This document shows, in pieces, positions 1 to 11,028 of a stretch of 64,000 nucleotides of DNA. Source of the DNA: Agelaius tricolor (Eukaryota; Chordata; Aves; Passeriformes; Icteridae); NCBI GenBank assembly GCA_023055355.1, contig JALJCS010000022.1, forward strand, positions 13,764,501-13,828,500, read 5' to 3'. Under the pieces are notes generated by a model that searched no databases, was not told the DNA's origin, and saw nothing but the letters and a program-made list of their open reading frames with translations. Every line of letters begins with the position of its first letter. The first letter of the stretch is position 1. The translations under genes were made by a program, and so were the position numbers.

Positions 1-245
1 AAGAGCAGTGACCAGAGATTGGACTGAGATGGGATTCTGGGAGCTGGGAATTGTTCCCTGGCAGGGTGGGGAAGGGATGGGATGGAATTCCCAGAGCAGC
101 TGGGGCTGCCCCTGGATCCCTGGCAGTGCCCAAGGCCAGGCTGGACACTGGGGCTGGGAGCACCTGGGACAGTGGGAGGTGTCCCTGCCATGGCTGGGGT
201 GGCACTGGATGGGATTTGGGATCCCTTCCACCCAACCCATCCCTG
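1..245 (+). mobile_element. CR1 LINE fragment, 3' end
   Basis: This is the 3' end of an avian CR1 non-LTR retrotransposon in sense orientation. It has the phrase gtgtccctgccatgg near the end and finishes in a form of the CR1 ending, cccttccacccaaccca. It is 5' truncated, as is usual for CR1, and may begin left of the window. About twelve other fragments of the same family lie in this window on both strands. There is no reverse transcriptase domain. Confidence 0.8.
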
Positions 246-1743
246 ACTGCAGGAATTCAAGGCTGACCCCTCCTCCCCAGGACCCTGCCCATGTGTGATG
301 ATCCCTGAGGTCCTTTCCCAGCTCCCCAGTTGCAGGATGCTATTTTTCCCCGCAGAGACACTCAGGAGGAGGAGGCTGTGCCAGAACTCTCTGCCTTCTG
401 CTGTGATTTAGTTGTGCAACAGCCCCGGGAGGAGCGAGAGAAATCCTCCCACCGCATTCCAGAGTTCAGAGCAGAGACATGACAACGAGGATAAACAGGT
501 ATTCACGGGGAAAAATAGAACCTCATTTTCCTTATCTGCCTTCCAAGTGGCAGCAGGAGCAGGAGGAGTGAAAGGATGCCCTTTGGAGGCAGCACAGCCC
601 TCTCCCTGCTCTGTAACCGAGCAGCAGCTGCCCTGACAACGAGCACAATAATGGGCTGGGAGCAGCAACGTGCAGCTTCTGCCATTTGTTCAGCTGAAGA
701 ATGGAAAGAGGAGGATGAAGAATTCTCATCCCAGTCTGTTCAACAGCTCTGCTCACCCCCTCAGCAGTTAACTCCTTTCTGCTCCTTCCCTGGGAGCACT
801 GGGAACAGCTCTTCTGAGGGAATTTGTAGATAATGTCGTCATTGCTTTCTTTCCCCCGAAAAGTTCAAAGTTTTCAGACAATTCTCACTGTGTTTTTCTT
901 GGCTGTGACATTTGGGTTTCTGAAGGCAGCTGAGACTGAAGATGTTGACAAACCTCCCCACTCATCACTTGGTACAAATGCTTCAACATAATCCAAGGTG
1001 TTTTAAAAGCTCCTTACAGGAAAACCCCCAAATCCTTGTTTGTCCTGAATCTCCAATTGCAGCTTTCCTTCCCCTTCACATGGAAAAGGCCCAAGATCTT
1101 GGCATGTCCCAGACTAGCATCACATTTAACCCCTTCACCTCCCGACCCTTCTCTTGAAAGGACTGGATGTGGCACGTTCTAAGACAATATTCAGATTTTT
1201 TGCCACTCCACGGGCAGGAGCTCCCCCAGTGCCATCTGGAGCTGCTGTCAGGCTGTGAGGAGCAGTGTCACAGGGATGATGGATTATCCATGGCAAACCC
1301 AGCTGGCTGCACACATTCAGAGCACTCAGGGTCTGTAAAACCATGCTGAGGAGCTGGAACCATGGGGAACAAGGCTGGAGTGGGATGGGTCCCACTCAGA
1401 TCCCCCCAGACCCAGCCCAGAGCTGCTCCAAAGCCTCTTCCCAACCCGGTCCTGGTGTTCTCAGGGGTGGAAGCTCTGCACTCCCAGAGCCTGCCCTGCC
1501 CAGGCTCTGCCCAGGGAGGGTCAGTGCTGGGCTGGCAGCCTGGGGCAGCGCTCTGGGTGGGATCAGGCTCTGGAAGGGCCACAAAGGGTGGTCCAGCCCA
1601 GGCCAACAAGGCACAGAGGACCCAATGACCTCTCCTGCCTCAGCCAGGGGTGCTGGCACTTGTGTCCCTCTGCTGAACCAAGCTGTCAGGCATTAGGATG
1701 GAAAAGGGAGAAGGTTTAGGGTGGACACGAGAAATTCCTGGCA
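246..1743. other. Unique sequence, no gene recognised
   Basis: Mixed-composition single-copy-looking DNA. Open frames are short and share no family motif. I see no splice-flanked exon, RNA gene or tandem array. It ends at the target duplication of the first solo LTR. Confidence 0.5.
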
Positions 1744-1749
1744 CTGAGC

Positions 1750-2136
1750 TGTGACAGTGTTCACAGGGGTTCCAGGATGAGGGAAGAGACCAGGATCTGA
1801 CTCCATGTTTCACAAGGCTGATTTATTATTTTATGATATATGTTACATTAAAACTATACTAAAAGAATAGAAGAAAGGATTTCATCAGAAGGCTGGCTAA
1901 GAATAGAAAAAGAAAGAATGAATTACAAAGGTTTGTGTCTGGGACAGAGAGTCCGAGCCAGCTGGGCTGTGATTGGCCATGAATTAGAAACAAGCACATG
2001 AGCCCAATCCCAGCTGCACCTGTTGCATCCCACAGCAGCAGATAACCATTGGGTACATTTTGTTCCTGAGGCCTCTCAGCTTCTCAGGAGGAAAAGATCC
2101 TAAGGAAAGGATTTTCCATAAAAGATGTGTGTGACA
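1750..2136 (-). mobile_element. Solo LTR, family A copy 1 (6-bp TSD)
   Basis: A 387-bp endogenous retrovirus LTR without internal region. On the minus strand it starts TGTCACACACATC and ends in CA. It carries a CCAAT-type box (ggccaatcacag), an AT-rich TATA-like stretch and an AATAAA signal before the terminal segment. The six bases ctgagc occur at 1744-1749 and again at 2137-2142, an exact target site duplication. TG...CA ends with a 6-bp duplication are typical of class II (ERVK-like) elements. Seven related copies are in the window. The subfamily name is not assigned. Confidence 0.88.
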
Positions 2137-2142
2137 CTGAGC

Positions 2143-2920
2143 TCTGAGCAGACACCCCAGAGCTGCTCTGCCAGCCCTGGCCTGCCCATCCCCACCTGCA
2201 TCTCCCCCTCCCACCCCTGTGGCTCATTCCTTGTCTCCAGGTCTGCCTGGCCCCCAGGCAAGGCTCAGGCCTCTGTCAGGGCAGGACAGATTTATCCCAA
2301 GCCCTGCTGAAACAAATGGTGACTCTTTAAAGAGCCCATCCCCTCCCCATCGCTGCTGGGTGCAGGGGGAGCAGTAAATCCCTGTTAGCTGGGGCTTGCT
2401 GGAGCCATGGAGTTCATCAATCAGGCAGGCACAGCCCCGTGCTGCATTATTAAAGATCTGTTATTACACTGCATTTCTGAGCTCAGATAAAGCCCACCAA
2501 GCAGCTGGGGCCTGTTTGCTCAGCGTTAGACTTTCTGATAAGCAAAGAAAAAGTGATATTAAAACATCCTGCTAAGAAATTTCTTGTAATAAGGAGATGG
2601 AGTAGCAGATAACAGAGCCCCCATAAAACATTTTCTGTGTATGGCTTTGGAAGTAACTGATAAAGTCGCTGATAGGTGAATCCCACCCTCCCCTTTGCTG
2701 TTCCTCCCTTCTAAGCCCCAAGAGAGATTCATGGAGGAGGCTGCAAAGTGCCGAACAATCCCCCCAAGGAATCATTCAGCTCTGCCAAGCATCTTCAGCA
2801 CAAACCTTGCGAGCTTATTGATGCAGTATTGCCATCAAATTTCATTTAGCAGAAGTCAGATGGAAGAAACTCTGCATCTCCTCAGGCTGGGCTGCAGAGC
2901 AGAAGGAACAGAGCCAGAGG
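2143..2920. other. Unique sequence with AT-richer island
   Basis: No gene recognised. The part from about 2440 to 2850 is AT-richer than its surroundings, with GATAA-type and TTATTA motifs (for example agataaagcc, tgataagcaaag, agcagataacag). It reads like possible conserved non-coding DNA, but conservation cannot be tested here. Confidence 0.35.
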
Positions 2921-2924
2921 ATGG

Positions 2925-3092
2925 CTTGGGCTGGAAGAGATCCTGTAAGGGTCCTTTAAGGTCACCTACTGCCTGCCATGGGCAGAGACACCTTCCTGTC
3001 CCTCCATCCTTGTCCCCAGTCCCTCTGCAGCTCTCCTGGAGCCCCTTCAGGCCCTGCCAGGGGCTCTGAGCTCTGCCTGGAGCTGCTCCTCT
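2925..3092 (-). mobile_element. CR1 fragment with internal deletion
   Basis: The left part matches the CR1 3' end on the minus strand (ggcttgggctggaagagatc and gccatgggcagagacacctt). It then jumps to the more 5' CR1 segment (ccctctgcagctctcctgga, ccttcaggccctgccagggg). Compared with the complete copies at 23483-23880 and 38625-38992, the roughly 200 bp between these parts is missing, so this is a deleted copy. Confidence 0.7.
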
Positions 3093-3480
3093 GCAGCCTG
3101 ACTGCGAGTGCAGCTGCACAGCCCAGGACAGGGAACTCACACCTGAACCAGCCCTTGCTTGTTTTGCAAACAGCAGCTCTTGTTATCCTGGGAGAACTGG
3201 AGAGCAGAGGAGAGAACACCAGCTCAGCTTCCCTGAGTGCTTTGCCATCCCTCCTGCAGCCCATGGTCCTCCCCTGCTGGCTCCTGACCATTCCCAGCGT
3301 GGGTTCTGGAGCCAGAAAACCCTGGGAGCTGTAAGCATGGGCTGCTGCAGCCCCAGAGGGGCCAGCTCCGAGCTCCACATCCCCATCAGCTGTCTGGCAA
3401 GTGTGGAAGGAACAGCAGGCACCTGGCCAAGCTGTGCCTGGAAATGGCTGTGCTTGGGAATCATGGAGCTGCTGCTGGGG
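3093..3480. other. Unique sequence, no gene recognised
   Basis: GC-moderate DNA between a CR1 fragment and a small minisatellite. No motif, exon or repeat is recognised. Confidence 0.45.
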
Positions 3481-3617
3481 CTGCTGGCACCCTCCCAGTG
3501 CCCCCAGACTGGGGCTGCTGGCACCCTCCCAGTGCCCCCAAAATCAGAGCTGCTGGCACCATCCCTGTGCCCCCAGACTGGGGCTGCTGGCACCATCCCC
3601 GTGCCCTCAGATCCCCT
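3481..3617. repeat. Minisatellite, 34-bp unit x 4
   Basis: Four units start at 3481, 3515, 3550 and 3584 with the core ctgctggcaccctcccagtg. Copies differ at a few positions and in one base of spacing. Confidence 0.85.
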
Positions 3618-3848
3618 CCCCAGCACCCCCCAGGCCCAGGAATGTCTGAGCAATGACCCCTCCACCTAAAGGAAGCCAGCACTTGCCATGCCCAGGGTGA
3701 AGGACAGCTGGAGATGCATTTTCAGAGCTGCTGTTCCCTCCATGGCAGTGCTGGCTGTGGTGAGAGATGGAGTTTCCCAGTCTCACACCCAAGGTGAGGC
3801 TGGATGTGAAATCCATGGCCTGGCCCAGGGTTCCTGAGCTCCTTCCTG

Positions 3849-4195
3849 TGTCACCATGGCCTGGCCCAGGGTTCCTGAGCTCTGTGTCACCATGGCCTGG
3901 CATGGTGTCACCATGGCCTCTTACCCTCCCATCCTCTGTACCCCTCTCTTCTCTCAGGCCTGCTCTGAGCTGTGGCTGGCAGCTCCCAGCAGGGCCCTGC
4001 ACCCAGGCCCTTTGCAATGAACCCCAAATCCCAGCAGGCCCCTGCCCCCAGGCCCTTTGCAATAAACCACAAGTTCCCGACCTGGCTGCAGAGATCTCTG
4101 CTCTCCATCCATCCCAACCGTGCTACCCCCCAACGCTCCTACACCAGGCCATGGTGACACAGAGCTCAGGAACCCTGGGCCAGGCCATGGTGACA
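3849..4195. repeat. Perfect 52-bp inverted repeat
   Basis: Bases 3849-3900 are the exact reverse complement of 4144-4195: 52 paired bases separated by 243 bp. The arms contain tgtcaccatggcctggccca. Pairing stops at a mismatch on both sides. The loop holds a pair of short direct repeats (ccaggccctttgcaat) but no recognised gene. The same core phrase also seeds the direct tandem array beginning at 4222. Confidence 0.9.
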
Positions 4196-4221
4196 GCTGG
4201 CCTGGCACACAGTTCCTGAGC

Positions 4222-4446
4222 TGTCACCATGGCCTAGCACACAGTTCTGAGCTGTCACCACAGCCTGGCACACAGTTCCTGAGCTCCTTCACTCTGTGTC
4301 ACCATGGCCTGGCACACAGTTCTGAGCTGTCACCACAGCCTGGCACACAGTTCCTGAGCTCCTTCACTCTGTGTCACCATGGCCTGGCACACAGTTCTGA
4401 GCTGTCACCACAGCCTGGCACACAGTTCCTGAGCTCCTTCACTCCA
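4222..4446. repeat. Minisatellite, 75-bp unit x 3
   Basis: Units start at 4222, 4297 and 4372 with tgtcaccatggcct and are nearly identical. Each unit contains two related half-units (caccatggcctggcacacag and caccacagcctggcacacag), so the 75-bp period is a dimer of an older sub-repeat of about 37 bp. The core is shared with the inverted repeat just upstream. Confidence 0.85.
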
Positions 4447-4545
4447 TGTCCCCTCCAGGCTCTGTCCCTGTGCCCATGTCCCACCCACCCCTCCCTTGCT
4501 GTGGCAGCAGCCGGGGTCATTTACTCTGCCCCGTCAGGGACAGCT

Positions 4546-5149
4546 TGTAGCATTGTGTCATTTATCCGGGTTTTATTGTAAAGTTGGTTATTCTTTATAA
4601 GTTAAGATTTGGTTTGACCCTCGGTTCCCCCCATGTTCTCCCTCATAATGGTTCGTTCCTCCCGCCAGTTACCTATCATTGTAACCAACCCCCTTTCATT
4701 TCGAGAACTTTCTATGTCAATCTTCCCTTACCTAACATATGATTTGTCCCCTGAGCCTTTTCCCTCCCCTGGGCCATTCCTATTGGTTCAGTTGTGTCCC
4801 TCGCTCCTCCCCTGGGCTTCGTTCATTGCTCCCTCGAGGCTCCTTCCATTACACCCTCCCCTTTATCAGTGCCTCCCCAATGGTTTTTCCCTGACACCAT
4901 TACTGGCCCCGCCTGGGTCAATGAAGGTTAATGGATGCCTTGGCATCCACACGTGTGTCCACTCCATCCTTCCTTCCCCTCAGTGCTTCGCAGTCCTGCT
5001 CTGGCCTGTGCCACCCCGCCGCAGACGGAGCCATGGCCCAGGGGTTCTGGCAGAGGACCCGGCAGTGGGGGGATTCGTGCTCTCCAGCGGTCACTCCGGG
5101 AGCGGCCGGCCGGCCCCATCAGCTCCAGGGGCCACGGGACAGGACTGCA
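4546..5149 (-). mobile_element. Solo LTR, 604 bp, with 6-bp TSD
   Basis: This is an LTR found by structure. The plus strand begins tgtagcattg and ends gggacaggactgca, so it has TG...CA ends. It is flanked by acagct at 4540-4545 and acagct at 5150-5155. On the minus strand there is a CCAAT box (gaaccaatagg), a TATA-like cttataaag and an AATAAA just before the end, so the sense strand is minus. A 6-bp duplication suggests a class II-like element. The sequence is unrelated to family A, and no internal coding region is present. Confidence 0.82.
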
Positions 5150-5155
5150 ACAGCT

Positions 5156-8100
5156 CCTGGCAGCAGCACTTCTGTGTGTGCCCATCTGCCCGGAGATGTG
5201 CTCAAACCCAGGAGTTCTGAGTGCCTGATGGCTGTTTTCCCCTGGCACAGATGTGTTATTGATCTGGCTCATCTAAGTGGCTTCAGAGAAGGAAACATTT
5301 CTCTTTTTGTGCTGCTCATTTGTGGCTCTCCCTAGCACGAGAGTGTGCTGCCTATTACTTTAATTGACTGAGTTTTAAACAAGTTTCAGTGTAGCTGGAA
5401 CAAAACTGACTTCAAAAGGCTTGATCAGCTTCAGTTTTCCTCCTCTCCTCCATCCCTTACTCATTCTCACCCCAGGGTGACCTTGAGGTCTTCTCTTGTG
5501 AATTTGAGGGTCAGGCAATGAAGTTGCCAACATTTGCACTGCCCTGCTCCAAGCAAAAGCTTATTTAGATTTAAGTTGCCAGTCTCATTATCTCAGAGGA
5601 TATTTTCCTGCTCCTGGAGCCAACAAAGATGCTGCTGCTGAAGGGAGAGCAAAGTCCAAAGGAGATGGTCATAAGCCTTTTAATCTTCATTACTTTTTTT
5701 CCCTGACTCTGACGTATTAAAATGAACTCAAACCTTTGGTGTCCCACAAAGGAGAGCCTGGATGCATTCTCCAAAGGAGCTTTTCCCTGTGATGAGGGGC
5801 TCAGAATAACCAACCGCCAACAGAACCCAGCCCCATTAAAAGAAGAAGAGAAGACTGGGAGTGCTCTCTGAAGAACAGAGCACCCTCAGCTCTGAGGAGT
5901 CGGGGCTGGTGATGAGGGCAGTCAGGAACCGGGGATCAGGAGCTACCCTGGGAGCTGCTCAGGCACACAAACAGAGTCAGAGCCCACACAGGGGCCTGGG
6001 ATGGGAGTGCAGGGGCAGCAGAGCCCTGGGCAGCACAGGGACCCTCTTTGGCATGGCCTGAGGGGGTTCATGCACAGCCCTGAGGAACGTCCCCCTCAGG
6101 AGCTCCCCAGGGAATAGCAGACGTGTTCTGCTTCTGATCTACACCAGCATGAAGAAAGGATCCCACCCAGAGCCTGAACACCATTAGAAGATTTTTTTCC
6201 CCCAAATAAATATACTTTCAGGAAAGTTTTATCCACTCTCAGGGGCGATTAACTTTCCTTTAGACTCTTAAGTCTCAAAAATAGCAAATTTAGCATCAAA
6301 CTTAGCACAGAATGAAGTGAGAACAAAACCTTATGGAAAGACAAATGGCAGCACGGGGGAAGAGCCCTTCTGAGCAGCACTGCACTTTCCCCTCCCCAGC
6401 CAAAGGCTGCTGAGCTCCCCTGAGCTGCTCCCTGGCAGTCCATCACACACTCTCACCTGGTGGTGGTTCAGAATCCAAGGCCAAACCAGCCCCGACAGCT
6501 TTTCAGTGCAAAGGCAAATCAGCCTCAGTCCGCACAAAGTGAGACTAATTTATTTTTCCTTAATTAATCACCTTCATCTCCTCCCTCCTCAGGCTTAGCC
6601 AATGAGGTGTAAATTGCTGGGGCAGATGCACTTTCTGGGCTAAATTCCAGACTGGATGTTGTTCAGAAATCGGGAGGCGCTCAGCACATCGCACGGAGCC
6701 CACCCACCCTGGGGGCATTCTGCCCACATTCTTCATCTGATGATGGCAGGTTTTGTTCTCAAGAGCAAAGTCCTGAGCTCAGCGAAGAGCTGAGGGGTCA
6801 GAGCACTCAGGAACACGAACTGGGGCTTGCACTGGCCCAGCTGCTCCAAGCCCTGCCCAGCCTGGCCTTGGACATTCTGTGCCAGGGCACCCTCACAGGG
6901 AGGGATTTTCCTGGCACAGCCTCTGAGCCCTCCTTGGGCTCAAGGACGTTCCCCCCTCCTCCCATCCCCTTGTGTGCTCTCCCAGGCTCCAGGGATAAAT
7001 CAATGGGGTTTTACTCCCTCCCCTACAGAACTGAGGGGCTCCAAGCTCATTCCCAGGATTATTTTTATAGATAGGATCTCCGGGAATGCAAATTGGGAAA
7101 TTAGTGTTCAATCTCCCACAGGAACACACACAGACACAGCACAGGGCTGGAGGTGTGGCCCCAAAGGGACTCTGCTGGTGTGGCACAGCTTCATCACAGG
7201 CACTGATTTCCAATGGCAGGGCCGAGGGAAGTTCATGGATTGTCATTAATTGCAGAAAAACAGACTCAGAAGGTGTGGAGCCAGCCAGTACTCACAGGCT
7301 GAGGCTTTTGGAGAGGCCCATCGTGCTGGAAGCTCCATTACATTCAGCACAACCTGGATCAATGCCATATATTTGAATTAAACGTGCATTAATACCCCTG
7401 TAAAGGACTGGGGCCATCCAGTCAATTTTTGGATTGTAAACACAGCCTTTGTTAATCTAGTAAAAAACCCCATTTCTCTGTCAGCCCTAACTCTGCTGGT
7501 GAAACTGCACCAAGCTCAGCTCTTCAGTCTCTCCCATCCTGTAATTATTCATCAAACTGACAGCATAAAGATCCTTTTTATCCATCTTGTATTTCATCTA
7601 GAAACATTCCAGTGGTTTGTGAGCAGCAGCCTCAGCAGGCTCAGGACATTGCTGATGATATTGGCAATAAATAAACGCTGGCAATCCTGCTGCAGGGGAA
7701 GGCAGAGCCTGTGCCTGTGCTATACATTACCCACTTCTCCTGCTCAGAGGGTGAGGGGGGCGTTAATATTAAATAATTCATCCTTTAAATGGATTCCCCA
7801 GCCTCACAAACTGCACAGGTGAGATCCCCACACTCTACAATATTTTACTTTTACCCAACTCTCTCTAAGTGAGAGTTCTTTGCTCTCCAATTGAGTTCTC
7901 AGAGTTAGGCAGGGTTTAACTACTCCCAGCCAAGATTTGCTGAGGCCAAACCCAGGCTGGGCTGGAGCTGCACTAAGGGAACAGCAGAGCACAGGGATGA
8001 GGGATGGGGCTTACCCCACATGGCCTGGTTGGTTGAACTTTGGGCAGGAAAGGACTGGAGATGCTGGTCCTGAGCTGTGTCCTGGCTCTGGGAAAGGGCA

Positions 8101-8202
8101 GCAGCCTGGACCTGAGGCCTGGCCCTGCTAAACCTGGCCAGGTGTTCAGAATGGAGCTGGAATGCACTGCCTGGGCAAGCCTGGGGACAAAGAATCAGGG
8201 AA
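5156..8202. other. 3-kb unique stretch, no gene recognised
   Basis: The longest run here without an obvious repeat. AT-richer segments lie near 5270-5420, 5560-5720, 6180-6320, 6540-6660 and 7370-7680, with many TTAAT and ATTTA motifs. These could be ancient repeats or regulatory DNA. No open frame has a recognisable domain, and I see no convincing exon. Confidence 0.45.
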
Positions 8203-8380
8203 GCATGGAATGGTTTGGGTGGAAAATGGACTTAAATCCTACCCACCCCACCCCTGCCCTGGCAGGGACACCTCCCACTGTCCCAGGTGCTCCCAGCCCC
8301 AGTGTCCAGCCTGGCCTTGGGCACTGCCAGGGATCCAGGGGCAGCCCCAGCTGCTCTGGGCACCTGTGCCAGATCAGGGT
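8203..8380 (-). mobile_element. CR1 LINE fragment, 3' part
   Basis: A minus-strand CR1 3' end beginning ggaatggtttgggtgga, continuing through the balanced phrase ggcagggacacctcccactg and ending near gggcacctgtgccag. It matches the long copies at 23.5 and 38.6 kb. Confidence 0.8.
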
Positions 8381-8485
8381 GGTCATGGGACCACACTGCA
8401 TCCAAGGAATGGGACACGGAGCAGGCTGGGTGACAGTGACAACCTGTCCTGCAGGGCAGCCCATGGGCAGGGGCAGCTGAGCCTG

Positions 8486-9360
8486 GCTGGAAGGAGGGAG
8501 CTCTGGGTTTATCTATTTCCCCTGGAAGGAGGGAGCTCTGGGTTTATCTATTTCCCCTGGAAGGAGGGAGCTCTGGGTTTGTCTCCCTGGAAGGAGGCAG
8601 CTCTGGGTTTATCTATTTCCCCTGGAAGGAGGGAGCTCTGGGTTTATCTATTTCCCCTGGAAGGAGGGAGCTCTGGGTTTATCCCCCTGGAAGGAGGGAG
8701 CTCTGGGTTTGTCTCCCTGGAAGGAGGGAGCTCTGGGTTTATCTCCCTGGAAGGAGGGAGCTCTGGGTTTGTTCCCCTGGAAGGAGGGAGCTCTGGGTTT
8801 GTTTCCCCTGGAAGGAGGGAGCTCTGGGTTTGTCTGCCCTGGAAGGAGGGAGCTCTGGGTTTATCTCCCTGGAAGGAGGGAGCTCTGGGTTTATCTATTT
8901 CCCCTGGAAGGAGGGAGCTCTGGGTTTGTCTCCCTGGAAGGAGGGAGCTCTGGGTTTGTCTCCCTGGAAGGAGGCAGCTCTGGGTTTATCTCCCTGGAAG
9001 GAGGCAGCTCTGGGTTTGTCTCCCTGGAAGGAGGGAGCTCTGGGTTTGTTCCCCTGGAAGGAGGGAGCTCTGGGTTTGTCTCCCTGGAAGGAGGGAGCTC
9101 TGGGTTTGTTTCCCTGGAAGGAGGGAGCTCTGGGTTTGTCTCCCTGGAAGGAGGGAGCTCTGGGTTTGTTTCCCTGGAAGGAGGGAGCTCTGGGTTTGTT
9201 TCCCTGGAAGGAGGGAGCTCTGGGTTTGTTTCCCTGGAAGGAGGGAGCTCTGGGTTTGTCTCCCTGGAAGGAGGGAGCTCTGGGTTTATCTATTTCCCCT
9301 GGAAGGAGGGAGCTCTGGGTTTGTCTCCCCTGGAAGGAGGGAGCTCTGGGTTTGTTTCCC
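8486..9360. repeat. Minisatellite, 30/36-bp unit x 28
   Basis: Twenty-eight units of the type ctggaaggagggagctctgg followed by gtttgtct. Two length variants occur: 30 bp, and 36 bp with an extra atctatttc-type tail. The long variant is commoner in the left third and reappears at about 8885 and 9290. A g-to-c variant (gaggcagctc) is found in three units. Nearly all units are multiples of three long, so long frames stay open; these are artefacts rather than genes. Confidence 0.95.
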
Positions 9361-9439
9361 GTGCCCTGGGGCTGCAGGGCAGGAGCTGAGCAGGAGGCTC
9401 AGGCCTCAGCATCCCCCATCCCCAGCCCTGAGTGCCCAG

Positions 9440-9690
9440 CCCATCCATCTCGGTAATTGCCAAGGCCATTAGAAACAGCAGGGGCTGCCACCTAACACAG
9501 CGCTCCTTTTATTTACCTGCCTCAGAACGCCAAATTCAAATTACCTTCATTTGAATGGGAATGTCATGAGCTCAAATTACCTTCATTTGAATGGGAATGT
9601 CATGAGCGTGGATGGTCGGCGGCCAGCGGCAGGGATGTGCGGCTGTGCTGTAATTATCCTAATTGCTGTTTGCAGAAACAAACGGGATGA
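9440..9690. other. Possible conserved non-coding element
   Basis: An AT-richer block between a minisatellite and ordinary DNA. It has several homeodomain-type TAAT/ATTA cores (taattgcc, gtaattatcctaattgctg) and a 36-bp exact tandem duplication. The look is that of vertebrate enhancer sequence. This is a composition-based inference with no alignment behind it. Confidence 0.35.
9537..9606. repeat. Exact tandem duplication, 36-bp period
   Basis: Bases 9537-9572 are repeated at 9573-9606 without mismatch (core caaattaccttcatttgaat). Each copy contains ATTTGAAT, and with the preceding ATTCAAAT at 9534 the first copy forms a short inverted repeat. Perfect identity implies a recent duplication. Confidence 0.9.
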
Positions 9691-10673
9691 ACTTTGAGCA
9701 CTGGGATGTGAGGGGGCTGGACAGACCCCCAGCTAAAGCTTTTCTGACTCATTGATCTGAGCCAGCTGGTCCAGCCTCAGCCCCAGAGAGCAACTCCCAC
9801 AGTTCCCATGGGAGCATCATTCCAGCATCATTCCAGCATCATTCCAGCCCTCTCCTCTCACTAGAAGTGTTGTCCCGGCCTCCAGAGGTTTTACAAGCAG
9901 CTGCAAACTCGCCCTGCACATTTCTGTTCTACCGTTTACCAACCTCTGACCAAGCTTTACCGGTATTGTTCCCCTTACAGACACCACTGAAATGGGACAC
10001 ACCAGAACCAGCTTTGTTCCCACAAACTTGGTGCATTTTAAGGACTTTGTGGCACCACAGTGATGAGTTTTCCTCGCTGTGATTGGGAACTGGCAGCAAA
10101 TGGTGTTCACCTAAAATTAGTGCCCCAAGCCTCCCAAGGGAGCCCTGTTACTGCACTCAGACATCACAGGATTAAATAACATAAAACTCCTTTCAGAACT
10201 GCTACAGTAAGGATTTCACTTTATAGAAGAAACCCAGGAATAATGGCTCTTGACCAGCTTTAAATGTCAGTACTAAGCCAAGCACAAAATTTCTGCAAGA
10301 CCTCCCAGAAAAGGTGTTGGATAACTTGCAGAGCAGCTTTTTGTCAGATCACCTGGGCTGGAAATAGCCTAAAACCAGGACCTCCTTCACCTTATTGACT
10401 GCCTCAGTTCTGGGGATTTAAAAGTTCCATTACCTGAATTTATCCCTTGGCATTGATATTTCCTTTCTATAATTTAGGGCAAGGAGAAGCAAATTTCCTA
10501 CTTGAAAACCAAATTCCTCTACGTAGAGGACACTTCTCTGCTGAAACATTTCAGCACCTAATTCAGCACAGCATTTATTTGGCAGAGAAATTCAGTTTTG
10601 GTGTGGTTTCCACAGCCTGAGCCACTGTTTTTGGGATGGGGAGCAGTGACCCTGCCCAACCCTGAGTGTGTGA
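9691..10673. other. Unique sequence, no gene recognised
   Basis: Single-copy-looking DNA with a small triplicated phrase gcatcattcca at 9813-9845. Nothing else is recognised. Confidence 0.45.
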
Positions 10674-11000
10674 GGATGGAGCAGGGAAAACCTGCTTGGG
10701 GACACTGACATTGCATTGGGATGGAGCGGGTTAAACCTGCCTGGGGACACTGACATTGCATTGGGATGGAGCGGGTTAAACCTGCCCGGGACACTCAGAT
10801 TTCACCAGGATGGAGCGGGTTAAACCTGCCCTGGACACTGGCATTGCACCGGGATGGAGCGGGTTAAACCTGCCCTGGACACTGACATTGCACCGGGATG
10901 GAGCGGGTTAAACCTGCCCTGGACACTGACATTGCACCGGGATGGAGCGGGTTAAACCTGCCCGGGACACTCAGATTTCACCAGGACGGAGCGGGGATCC
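10674..11000. repeat. Minisatellite, 44-45-bp unit x 7
   Basis: Units start at 10674, 10719, 10764, 10808, 10852, 10896 and 10940, with a partial one at 10984. The core is ggatggagcgggttaaacct. Two unit types (ending cattgcac or cagatttcacc) are interspersed, which indicates block duplication. Confidence 0.92.
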
Positions 11001-11028
11001 CACTATCCCCGAGAAGCTCTCCAAGGTC

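Noticed and set aside
4120..4581. Open frame through the 75-bp repeat
   Set aside because: The period is divisible by three and the frame has no domain.
8162..9472. A 436-codon open frame with Leu/Gly-rich repeats
   Set aside because: The array unit is a multiple of three, so stops are absent. All three plus frames stay open.
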